A stretch of 64,000 bases of DNA from G963422445 sp963422445 (GTDB lineage Bacteria; Pseudomonadota; Alphaproteobacteria; Thalassobaculales; Thalassobaculaceae), in assembly GCA_963422445.2 (NCBI GenBank), contig OY729512.2:248001-312000 (forward strand). Direction: 5' to 3'. The position numbers and the translations under genes are program-made. Under the pieces are notes generated by a model. The model was not told the DNA's origin. It saw only the letters and a list, made by a program, of their open reading frames with translations, and did not search any database. Shown here one piece after another: positions 35,769 through 44,601 of the stretch (positions are counted from its first letter, which is position 1; each line of letters starts with the position of its first letter).

Positions 35769-35869
35769 CTTGCTGACTCGGGCTTTTCCGGCGGGACATT
35801 CGGGCGTATAGGGAATTCTCCATATTGGCAATTCCTGTTTTGTCCTCCGGCAGATGTGGTGACAGCAAC

Positions 35870-36910
35870 ATGATCGACGAAGTACCCCGCAACCCGGTGG
35901 CAACACTTGACGAAGTCCGGGCACTGTTCGACGATCTTCCCGGTCCGGATCTTGCGGCCCGGGACGCGGCGCGTGTCCATGAAACACAACTCACCAAACC
36001 GGCCGGCGCATTGGGACGGCTGGAAGCGCTTTCGGAATGGCTTGCGACCTGGCAAGGTCGCCACCCGCCTTCCGTGACGTATCCTCGGACAGCGGTCTTT
36101 GCAGCGAATCACGGCGTCGCCGCGCGCGGCGTTTCGGCTTACCCAGCTGCCGTGACGGCCGAGATGGTGCGTAATTTTGTCAATGGCGGCGCAGCCGTGA
36201 ACCAGTTGTGCCGGGTCTTCGACGCTGATCTCAGGGTTTACGAACTTGCGCTTGAAAACCCGACAGCCGATTTCACCGAAGCACCGGCAATGACCGAAGC
36301 AGAGTGCGCCCACGCCATGGCGTATGGAATGATGGCGGTCGAGCCCGGGCTCGACATCCTGTGTCTCGGCGAAATGGGCATTGGCAACACGACGGCAGCG
36401 GCGGCCTTGTGCCTCGGCCTATTTGGCGGCACGGCAACCGACTGGACGGGCACAGGGACAGGTGTCACCGGTAGCGCTCTGGACCGCAAGATCGAAACGG
36501 TCGCCGCCGGCGCGGCGCGCTACGCCAACTTGTCCGGAGATCCCTTTGCGATACTTTCCGCGCTCGGTGGTCTCGAACTCGCCGCGATATCCGGCGCGAT
36601 CATCGCGGCGCGGCTCGCACGAACACCTGTTCTGCTCGACGGCTATGCCTGTACGGCCGCAGCGGCCATCCTTCATGCCTACCGTCCTGGTGCCCTCGAT
36701 CATTGTATGGTTGCGCATCTTTCGGCTGAGCCCGGACACCAGCGATTACTGGAAACGTTTGGCAAGACAGCGTTGTTCGATCTCGGCATGCGGCTCGGCG
36801 AGGGATCGGGCGCGACCCTGGCACTCGGTTTGCTGCGGGCTGCCGTCGAATGCCATACTGGAATGGCGACATTCGGATCCGCAGGCGTCAGCGGACCGGG
36901 CGAAACCTGA
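35870..36910 (+). CDS. cobT: Nicotinate-nucleotide-dimethylbenzimidazole phosphoribosyltransferase
   Basis: The 346-residue enzyme makes alpha-ribazole phosphate from dimethylbenzimidazole and nicotinate mononucleotide. Conserved blocks are LTKPAGALGRLE, FAANHGVAARGVSAYP, LCLGEMGIGNTTAAAAL, TGTGTGV and the C-terminal GMRLGEGSGATLAL, which has the catalytic glutamate. The frame opens at 35825, but the ATG at 35870 starts the homologous part. Divergent from cobS and the CobC-like phosphatase, it completes the nucleotide-loop pathway. No other cobalamin genes are in the window. Confidence 0.95.
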   Translation: MIDEVPRNPVATLDEVRALFDDLPGPDLAARDAARVHETQLTKPAGALGRLEALSEWLATWQGRHPPSVTYPRTAVFAANHGVAARGVSAYPAAVTAEMVRNFVNGGAAVNQLCRVFDADLRVYELALENPTADFTEAPAMTEAECAHAMAYGMMAVEPGLDILCLGEMGIGNTTAAAALCLGLFGGTATDWTGTGTGVTGSALDRKIETVAAGAARYANLSGDPFAILSALGGLELAAISGAIIAARLARTPVLLDGYACTAAAAILHAYRPGALDHCMVAHLSAEPGHQRLLETFGKTALFDLGMRLGEGSGATLALGLLRAAVECHTGMATFGSAGVSGPGET

Positions 36911-37017
36911 TCCGGCCGACATCAGGCAATCGCGAATGCCGTGATCACCGTTGTATCCGGACCATGCCGGTGCCACACTTGATATGCATTCGGAAGACAA
37001 GGCTCAGGGAGCATGGA

Positions 37018-38202
37018 ATGACCTCAGATACCGGACCGTTGTCGCGGTTTCGCGTGCTTGATCTAACCCGCGCACGGGCCGGGCCCACGGCAGCAAGAAT
37101 GATCACAGATTGGGGCGCACAGACATTGAAGATCGAGCAGCCACCGCAATTGTCGGAAGTGCCGCTCGGCGGCCCGCGTGACGGTTTTGATTTTCAGAAT
37201 CTGCACCGCAACAAACGGTCGCTCACGCTCAATCTGAAACAGACCCGTGGCCGCGAGATCTTTTTCGATCTGGCCCGGACTGCCGATGTCGTAATCGAGA
37301 ATTTCCGGCCCGACGTGAAGCATCGTCTGGGAATCGATTACGAAACCGTCCGGGCGATCAATCCGCGGATCGTCTATGGCAGCATTTCCGGCTTCGGGCA
37401 AACCGGGCCCTACTCGAAACGGGCCGGCCTCGACCAGATTGCCCAGGGCCTTGGCGGATTGATGTCTGTCACGGGAATGCCCGGCGACGGTCCGGTGCGC
37501 GTCGGCATCCCGATCGCCGATCTCACCGCCGGGATCAATCTGGCCTACGGAATTCTTGTGGCGTTACTCGAGCGCGAAGTCTCGAATGAAGGGCAATGGG
37601 TTCAGACATCGCTGCTCGAAGCACAGATCATGATGATGGATCTGCAGGCCGCGCGGTATCTGATCGCCGACGAAGTCCCTGGTCAGGAGGGCAATAATCA
37701 TCCGACCGGCACGCCAACCGGCGTATTCCCGACCTCCGACGGTCTGATCAACATTCAGGCTGCGGCAGACCATCTGATGAAACGGATGTGCGATACCATG
37801 GGCGCGCCGGAGATCTACGACAATCCGGACTATGACACGAATGAGAAACGCACAGCCCGCCGGGAGCAGATCAACGCGGAAATCGCTGCCTACACGATCC
37901 AGAAATCCACGCGACATTGGGTTGAGGCGTTCGCCGAGGCAGGTGTTCCCTGCGGACCTATTCACAGGATGGACGAGGTCTTTGCCGACCCGCAGGTCGG
38001 CACGCTCAATATGGATCCGAAAGTGCGCCATCCACGTCTCGGCACCCTTAAGATGGTTGGACAGGCGTCAAAACTCTCCCGCACGCCGCAAATCATGCGA
38101 TCGGCCACCCCTGATCTCGGACAACATACCGAAGATGTACTTGCCGAATTGGGACTCTCAGGCGAAGAGATCACACAGTTACGGGCGCAGAACGTGATCT
38201 GA
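37018..38202 (+). CDS. Class III (CaiB/BaiF family) CoA-transferase
   Basis: A 394-residue family III CoA-transferase. The start MTSDTGPLSRFRVLDLTRA has GGGAG about 7 nt upstream, and the frame further left is not homologous. Visible are the N-terminal Rossmann part (WGAQTLKIEQP), NKRSLTLNLK, ADVVIENFRPDV and the catalytic aspartate D139 in GLDQIAQGLGG. These enzymes move CoA between carboxylic acids, such as carnitine, oxalate, succinate or aromatic acids; the substrate cannot be read here. The enoyl-CoA hydratase gene follows after 50 nt, suggesting activation and then hydration of one acid. Confidence 0.93.
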   Translation: MTSDTGPLSRFRVLDLTRARAGPTAARMITDWGAQTLKIEQPPQLSEVPLGGPRDGFDFQNLHRNKRSLTLNLKQTRGREIFFDLARTADVVIENFRPDVKHRLGIDYETVRAINPRIVYGSISGFGQTGPYSKRAGLDQIAQGLGGLMSVTGMPGDGPVRVGIPIADLTAGINLAYGILVALLEREVSNEGQWVQTSLLEAQIMMMDLQAARYLIADEVPGQEGNNHPTGTPTGVFPTSDGLINIQAAADHLMKRMCDTMGAPEIYDNPDYDTNEKRTARREQINAEIAAYTIQKSTRHWVEAFAEAGVPCGPIHRMDEVFADPQVGTLNMDPKVRHPRLGTLKMVGQASKLSRTPQIMRSATPDLGQHTEDVLAELGLSGEEITQLRAQNVI

Positions 38203-38252
38203 GGCGCGGCGAACAAGGTCATTCGACAGAGTTTGTTCATCAAGGACTTCCG

Positions 38253-39047
38253 ATGCAATTATCCACGATCAAAATCCTGGCTGAAGCCGATGGTGCTGTT
38301 GGCCGAATCACCATCAATAACCCTGAGCGGCGGAACGCGATTTCGCTGGAAATGTGGGACGGGATTTCCGAGGCATTCGACGCCTTTGCCGCCGACCCGG
38401 CGATTCGTTGCGTGGTGATGACGGGGGCCGGTGACAAGGCGTTCGCGTCCGGCGCCGATATTTCGGAGTTCAAGGACCGCCGGTCGAATGCGGACGCGGT
38501 TGCGAGTTACGCCCGGATTTCGATGACAGGCCGACAAAAGATGCTGGCCTTCGAAAAACCGTTTATTGCCCGCATCCACGGGTTTTGCATGGGTGGCGGG
38601 CTTGGCATAGCGCTTGCTGCCGACATTCGCATCGCCACAGAAGAGTCCCTGTTCGGCGTGCCGGCCGCCCGGCTCTCGATAGCTTACGACCGCGTCAATC
38701 TCGGCAATCTGGTTGCTCTTGTCGGCCCGTCGCGAGCCAAGGAAATCCTGATCACGGCCAAACGCTATTCGGCGCGGGAAGCGTTGACCATGGGTCTGAT
38801 CAATGCCTGTGTCCCGGTTGCAGATCTCGACGCCGGGGTAACCGACATGACCGACCGGATTGCCGAGAACGCTCCGCTTTCAATGCGAGCATCAAAACTG
38901 ACCGTCAATGAACTGATGAAAGGCGGAGCTGCGTTTGATGCCAACCTGGTGGACGATCTGACCAAAGCGTGTTTCGACAGCAGGGATTATCGCGAAGGTC
39001 AGGACGCCTTCATGAACAAGCGCAAACCGGTATTCGAAGGCCGTTGA
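38253..39047 (+). CDS. Enoyl-CoA hydratase/isomerase family protein
   Basis: This 264-residue crotonase-fold protein has INNPERRNAISLEMW, the oxyanion-hole segment AFASGADISEF, and HGFCMGGGLGIALAADIRIA. At the usual positions of the catalytic glutamates of ECH-1 the sequence reads VPAARLSI and VNLGNLVAL, so one or both acids are replaced; a function other than plain enoyl hydration (for example isomerase, or hydrolase-like) is possible. It is in operon with the CoA-transferase and is followed by a terminator-like hairpin at 39169. Confidence 0.88.
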   Translation: MQLSTIKILAEADGAVGRITINNPERRNAISLEMWDGISEAFDAFAADPAIRCVVMTGAGDKAFASGADISEFKDRRSNADAVASYARISMTGRQKMLAFEKPFIARIHGFCMGGGLGIALAADIRIATEESLFGVPAARLSIAYDRVNLGNLVALVGPSRAKEILITAKRYSAREALTMGLINACVPVADLDAGVTDMTDRIAENAPLSMRASKLTVNELMKGGAAFDANLVDDLTKACFDSRDYREGQDAFMNKRKPVFEGR

Positions 39048-39168
39048 CTACGGACTGCCATGGCATTGCGCTGTCAGCTCGGGCCACAATTGCTGTTTTG
39101 CCGTAGCCGGCATTCAGCCGAGTCTGAAGAATGCCACCGCCACGAGCATCGATGACACTCGCACTAAC

Positions 39169-39198
39169 GCCAACTCCACGCACCTCGTTGGCATTTTT
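39169..39198 (+). terminator. Rho-independent terminator candidate after the enoyl-CoA hydratase
   Basis: GCCAAC (39169-39174) pairs with GTTGGC (39187-39192) around a 12-nt loop, followed by ATTTTTT. It lies 120 nt after the hydratase stop. The stem is short, so strength is uncertain. Confidence 0.5.
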
Positions 39199-39404
39199 TC
39201 AAGCGTATCTGAACATGGTCGTCAAATCAGTATTTCCAATGTTCTCTCGGCAAGCGGAAAAACCGTATCGACAAGAGTCGAGAACACTGGGGACGTCATG
39301 CCTCTCGGAGCAGTACGAACTTGTGGCGTCGACTGCCCATTCATGGCCAGAGATCCTCAAGGCTGAAGGTGATGGCTTCGAAAAGACAGATGCATACCAG
39401 GTCG
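39199..39404. other. Non-coding gap between the hydratase terminator and the IS4-type remnant
   Basis: Together with 39048-39168 this makes about 350 nt without a supported gene. I see no IS end or promoter that can be named. Confidence 0.4.
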
Positions 39405-41171
39405 TCAATTTTCGCAGTCGCAATCAGCACCCATTCGCCCGCTGCTCATTGTCATTTTTCTCTGAGCGTATTGCTTGTAGAATGGACTTTTGGGGTCATT
39501 GTCCATGAACCTCGCCATCGTCCGTGTTCCGATGGCGAGGTGGGTATACCCTTCCCGGACGATCTGATGACCAGGCGGCGCGTCGGCCTTGCGGTTGAGA
39601 TATCCCCCGAGCCTTGCGATCAGCATGACCGCGCGGCCGAGGGACAGGGGCGTGTGTTCGGCCCGGTCCGTCGCGACGCCGTTCTGGCTTATGGCATCGT
39701 CGTGCAGCAGGTTGGTTTCGGTTTCGGGCAGCATGGTTGCGGCCGGCCGTTCCGGGGTCTCGCGTCCGAGCAGGGTCAGGGTCGCGAGCCGCCAGGCGAT
39801 CACGGCATTGATGATCACAGCGCGCTTGATCCGTTCGGCGGTGGTATGGGCGATCTTCTCGACAGCGCAGCCGGATGTCAGGATCCTGTGATACTCTTCG
39901 ATGCGCCAGCGCAGCACATACAGCTCGACGACCTCCTGCGCCTGTTTGACGCTGCCGACCGGCAGCGTCGTGATCAGCAGCCATTCGATCCTCTCGCCCC
40001 CTCCCCGCTCGGGGCGGTGTCCTCGCGCAGGTGAACCGGGGTCAGCGTCACCGGGTCAGCTTCAGGCTCCGACCGCCAGCGTTTCAGGTCGGCAGGTCGA
40101 CCGTCTGCCAGCGCCGCACGCATCCTTTCGAACAGGATCGTCTCCTCGGCAAGACCCCGGTCATGCATCGCCCGGACCAGCAGGTCGGCCCCGCCCTCGT
40201 CACACCAAGCACAGAACAGATTGATGACATCGCTCTCCCGGTCCATCACCGCGATCGCCCGGGTGTTGGCCAGACCGGCCGTCAGCCGGCTGATGTCGCG
40301 CCAACCCCGCAGCCAGCGCTGCGTCTTCTTGTCCGCCTGACAGTCCGGCGCCTCGAACGCGATGCGCGGAAGGCCCAGCGTCCCGGCAAATCCCTTGGTC
40401 TTCGCGATCACGCCGAGGCCCCTGCAGGCCCGGTGCGTCGCAACATTCAGGTCGCTGCCGTCCTGGAATCGCCAGCACCGCCGACTGCGCCCGCATGCGG
40501 CACAGCATCCGCGCCCGGCCGTCATGCCGACATGAACCCGGTTCGTCACCCGCAAGCTGATCCCGCCATGCGCCGGACCGACAAAGGTCTCGACCGGCAA
40601 CGGGGCAACGCCATAGCGGGCCGCATCGTCGTCGGCCAGGCGGCCGAGACACAGGCCGAGCACCGTCGAGGCCAGGGTTCGGCAGGCCAGACTGGGACGG
40701 ATGAGAAACCGTGCCAGTCCGACCACCCGGTCGAGATGGGCCTCCCGGCCGGCCGCATCCCGGCCGATCCACCGGTCGCGCGGCTTCAGGACCAGGGCCG
40801 AGGCTGCAACCACGCAACCGCCGAGCCGACCAGATACCGCAGCGGCCGCCCGACATGCAGACCGGCCCCCAGCGGATGCTCGGCGTCCAGCATCGTACCC
40901 AGCCGCCGACGCGCCGTGTCGGTCTCGGCCAGCGTCACGACCGGACCCTCGACAGGGTCGACGCGGTCCAGACCCCCGACCGGCGGCGGAACCGCAGCGA
41001 CCAGACCCCGGACAGCGCGCATCCTGCAGATGGCCGAGGGGATCGCGAAACCCGAAAGTCGTGCAAACCTCGCGGACGAGCGCCATGTGCCCCGGAACGG
41101 CCCCGGGCGCCGGCAATGCCGCCAATATGCGTCGTCCCGCTTCCGGGAACAGCGTGCGGCGGATCAGATAT
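39405..41171 (-). pseudogene. IS4 (Tn5-like) transposase carrying a DruA-like DUF4338 domain, frameshifted and truncated
   Basis: Read on the minus strand from 41171, the remnant first gives a DUF4338 part: LVREVCTTFGFRDPLGHLQ, then (other frame) LGAGLHVGRPLRYLVGS, then DRWIGRDAAGREAHLDRVVG, ARFLIRPSLACRTLASTVLG and VETFVGPAHGG. Without a gene boundary it continues into a Tn5/IS50-type IS4 transposase: KTQRWLRGWRDIS, AIAVMDRESDVINLF (an acidic core residue), ERIEWLLITTLPVG and LRWRIEEYHRILTSGC (the YREK-like region with the catalytic Glu). At least three frameshifts (about 40970, 40790 and 39990) kill it, and its N-terminus is cut by the IS1595 insertion at 41172. Confidence 0.78.
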
Positions 41172-42189
41172 CCTGATTCCCACTCAAGCCAAGCGCAATT
41201 TGAGTAACCTCTCCGGCATCGGCGGTGTCCGCAGCGCCACGTAGGCCAGTCTGGGGATGATGTCAGGCAGGTCGAAGCGACGATTGACTCGGTACTTGAA
41301 CTCCACGAGATAGCGCTGGGCATATTTGGGACGAATCGCATGGTCGGTGCCACGCAAGGCGCTCTTGATGTTGCCGGGAATCGTGTTCACCCAACGAAAC
41401 TCGGGGTGCTCGACCGCGGCTTTCCCGCCGCCGGTCACCATCGGCTCATGCACGCAGCCTGTCGCGGTCACGCCATTGAAGCAGGCCAGCCCATCGCAGC
41501 AGCACCTGCGTGCCCGAACCCAGGTGCTGCTGCGCCCAGGCGGCGACTTCAGTGAGACGGAAGCCCTCGACCACGGTGAGCGTCACGCGCAGCGGATGTT
41601 CCTGCTCATTGGTCTCGACCGCGGCCACGAACGGGGTCTTGCCCGACGCACCCCGCCCGCGCTTGCCCCCGAGATAGGCATTGTCGCATTGGACCGACCC
41701 GCCGAGCGGGTGCTCTCGGTCTCGCTCCATCATCACCTGCATCAGCTTGTGGCGCATGCGCCACGCCGCGTTGTCGGAGATGCCGAGCTGGCGGTGCAGC
41801 GTCATCGCCGATGTACCTTTCTTGTCCTGGGTCATGAAGTAGAGGCCCTGGAACCACACCGTGAGTGGGAGCTTGGTGGCCTCGAAGATAGTACCGGCGG
41901 TGATGGGAGTCTGGCGATGGCAGCGGTTGCACTGCTGGAGCTTTCGGGTGTTCAACTGACAGCACCGGTCATGGGCGCAGTGTGGGCACAGAAAGCCGTT
42001 CGGCCATCGCCAATTGAAAGAGGGTGTCGAAGCACTGGTCTTTGCTGCCGTAGAGGGAGAGGAACGCGTTGAGGCTGATTCCTTTCTGAAACTGCACTGG
42101 GTTGCGCGCCATGTGAATGTCCTTTTCCATCATCAAATTACATGGCAGTATTCGATATTAAATACTGCTTAGATTCGAGGGTAATCAGG
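41172..42189 (-). mobile_element. IS1595-family element copy 2 with target duplication
   Basis: A 1018-bp element whose ends pair as CCTGATTCCCACTCAAG and (inverted) CCTGATTACCCTCGAAT. Flanking octamers TCAGATAT (41164-41171) and TCAGATTT (42190-42197) match at seven of eight positions, the 8-bp duplication expected for IS1595. It inserted into the IS4-type/DruA-like element. Confidence 0.9.
41184..42112 (-). pseudogene. IS1595 (ISXO2-like) transposase, frameshifted (copy 2)
   Basis: It starts MARNPVQFQKGISLNAFLSL and then loses frame at about 42027, where an extra T precedes the zinc ribbon (FLCPHCAHDRCCQLN; this copy keeps the cysteines). The long middle piece (SVQCDNAYLGGKRGRG, GKTPFVAAVE) is intact, but a further indel at about 41497 (TCGCAGCAGCACC against TCGGAGAGCACT in copy 1) destroys the SDGLTCF motif. 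The C-terminal part (FKYRVNRRFDLPDI) is then in another frame. Different lesions from those of copy 1 show that the two decayed independently. Confidence 0.85.
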
Positions 42190-42252
42190 TCAGATTTTGT
42201 GCGTCCATGACCCCGTCATAGCAGATCTGGAATCCCACGTTCAGAGGAAAAA

Positions 42253-42513
42253 GCCCAATGGGCAGCCAGTGCCCACGCACAAATCTAACGCCTCCAGGGC
42301 ACAAGCCACAGACATGCGACGTCTTCGCGGGCACAAATCGGTCGTTTGCCGTACAGGTCAAACGTCCGGGTCGAGGTCGACAGCACCTCGCACGTCCAGT
42401 CCGGCGTCAGCGTGAAATACGCCGTGTCGAGATAGGTCGGCATTCGTTCCCGACACCAGGATGTCCTCGCCCAGATGCAGTTCCGGCTCGTCGAGGATCT
42501 ACCATCCACCAGA
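42253..42513 (-). pseudogene. Uma2-family (DUF820) nuclease fragment
   Basis: The minus strand encodes RMPTYLDTAYFTLTPDWTCE followed by VLSTSTRTFDLYGK and CAREDVACLWLV, which matches the conserved P-D-W-x-CEVLSPST, K and GVxxLWLV segments of the Uma2 restriction-endonuclease-like family. Both ends are missing, and small indels separate an upstream piece (RNCIWARTSW, the GEDI-type segment). These genes are common in mobile regions and their role is not settled. Confidence 0.7.
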
Positions 42514-42680
42514 GCCATCGCGGTCGTGTCGAAGGGGACCCCGATCTTCCCGCCCAGAGCCGAACTGGCTCGCGCCTGCGACGCGGCGGGTTTGCCGTTT
42601 TACCGACTTTTTCGTCGGACCACGGTATTCACGAGATAGCCCGTCCCACCTGTCCGGGTGTCATACAGGAATCGAGCGGT

Positions 42681-42756
<76 letters not shown>

Positions 42757-42883
42757 CTCGTTAAAGATAAATGTAGTTGAAACGGCCAGATCATGCAACC
42801 GTCCCGGTGCCGGTTTCTACAGAATTCGTACCGGCAGAATTTGTTCCTGCAAGGGAGATTACTCAGCCCATCATATCGTGATC

Positions 42884-44321
42884 GTAATGCCCGGGTCTGA
42901 TTACGGGTCCTGTTCCCGACGGCCTGGTTCACAGCGCGTGGTTGTATGGTAAGCCGCACCCACCGGCGGCACGCATCGGCTCTGTCCGTGTGAGGGATTT
43001 CGGTGCCCGGGAGGGGTTTCAGAGCCGCCGTCTGGCGATCAACTGCATCGGGTCGGGGTGTGCCAGGGTTTCGAGGACAGTCCAACCCTGCTTGCGGGCT
43101 ATGGCAATGACGGCGCGCAGGGTGGCGAAGTTGCGGGCGCCCTGTTCGGAGCGGAAGCCGCCGGAGATCTTCTGGCGCAGCTTCACCATTGGCAGATCTT
43201 GCTCAGCGATATTGTTCGTAAAGTCAATTCGCAGGTTGGTGAGACACCTCGGGCCTCCGTCCTTATATGTCTGGAGACGGAGGGCGAGGGTATGTTCGAC
43301 GCAGCGTTTTTTCGTCCGCAGCCGCCGCTCCGGAGCGGCGGCTGCGAGTCGTGGAAAGCGATGGCCCGGTCGGGGATGAGATCAACCGGAACCCGGGTCC
43401 GTCCCGGCCGGTCTCGCCTGCGATGGGCGCGGCCCTGCGGGCACGTTCGAGGCTGCGGTGCATGCTGCGGACCCATCTTCCTTCTCGATGTCGACCAAGA
43501 TCTGGAGTTCGCGCCGATGGTGGGCGTTGCAGGCCGCGTGACGCATGTCCTCGAGGATAAAGTCGCTGGCGGCATCGTCATGGACGAGGATTCCTGTAAC
43601 GTCCCGGTCGACATCGCCGCGTCCGGCGTCGATGCGCCGGACGGTCAGGAACGGGGTGCACAGCAGGTGGAGCCAACGGGTACGACCTTCGATGCGGACT
43701 CTGGTTTCGTCGAGATGTCTGACCGGGCCACGGTCCTGATCCGGTCGACGATGTCCTCGAAGCGCTGTGCGGTGCGCCGGCTCATGGCGGCGATCGTGGC
43801 CGTGGAGATCGGCACGGCGAACCGGTTGCTCATCAGGTCGGCCAGTCTCGTCTCGGGACTGACCTGGACATGCAGCAGATCGCTCACCCACGCGGTGATG
43901 CATGGCCCATACTGGACCGGGACGGCCACCCCTGTCGGGAAGACCGCGCCGGTCACGGCGCCGCAAGTGCAGCAGAGGCAGCGGTCGACACAGTGTTCGG
44001 TGGTCTCCATTGGTTGCGGTTCGGACAGGTCGAAGACCTGCCGACAGATTGGCGCGCCGTGACGGTCGGTCTCCGTCAGCGCGCCGCCACAATCGACGCA
44101 GACGGCCGGATCGTGATCCACGACATGGTCCGGGGTCGCGGTCGGGGTCAGGATCGGTAGCGTGTGGCCAGGCTCTGGCCGCCGCTAGGCTTCGCGGACG
44201 ATCCGCGCTGGCTCCTGGTGCGCTTCGGCGTTGTGGTTGCCAAACCAGGAATCTCAACACCACCACCCCAGAACCTGCAATCGTCCCGCCACCGTCAGCA
44301 ACGTGGTATCGGGGCAGTTAC
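42884..44321 (-). mobile_element. IS66-family remnant
   Basis: Ends resemble each other as GTAATGCCC (42884) and GTAACTGCCC (inverted, ending at 44321). It contains only a broken tnpC; tnpA and tnpB are absent. Its right-end 125 nt (42893-43018) recur at 62787-62915, its tnpC middle at 26581-28190, and its left end at about 3787-3857, so at least four pieces of such elements are scattered in the window. Flanking octamers do not match. Confidence 0.75.
43019..44185 (-). pseudogene. IS66 transposase (tnpC), frameshifted with deletions
   Basis: In order on the minus strand: RRPEPGHTLPILTPTATPDH, VCVDCGGALTETDRHGAPIC (zinc ribbon), PCITAWVSDLLHVQVSPETR, RFAVPISTATIAAM, then after frame changes HLDETRVRIEGRTRWLH, DVTGILVHDDAASDFI, ACNAHHRRELQILVDIEKED, and finally GGFRSEQGARNFATLRAVIA and the tail ARKQGWTVLETLAHPD. 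An in-frame stop precedes RRPEP and the segment between about 43230 and 43440 is scrambled. This is a dead copy. Confidence 0.85.
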
Positions 44322-44601
44322 ATAATAATAGCACCGGTTAACATAGGAGACTGTAACCGGATATCTGGAATTGAAGTCTTTGCCTCATTACCAGGGACAT
44401 TCTTTTCGGTCGTTGAATGATTTTGGCAGCGGCGCGAACGCGGCACCGAGTGTCGGTGTCGGATCGTTCCGCAAAATCCAGGCATCGCTTACGGTCCGGC
44501 TGTTGATAATGAATGAGCGGACCAACGCCATCACAGCCTTGTGCGCCGTGCCGTCATCGGCGCACCATCCAGCGTAGTGCGCCGAAACGTGAAGTGCACC
44601 G
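44322..44601. other. Gap with a small hairpin between the IS66 remnant and the aminotransferase
   Basis: No gene is seen. CCGGTTA (44334-44340) and TAACCGG (44354-44360) form a perfect 7-bp stem just outside the IS66 end. Otherwise nothing recognisable. Confidence 0.45.

Noticed and set aside
35769..35869. Cobalamin riboswitch between cobS and cobT
   Set aside because: The gap is only about 100 nt, and no B12-box-like segment was seen on either strand.
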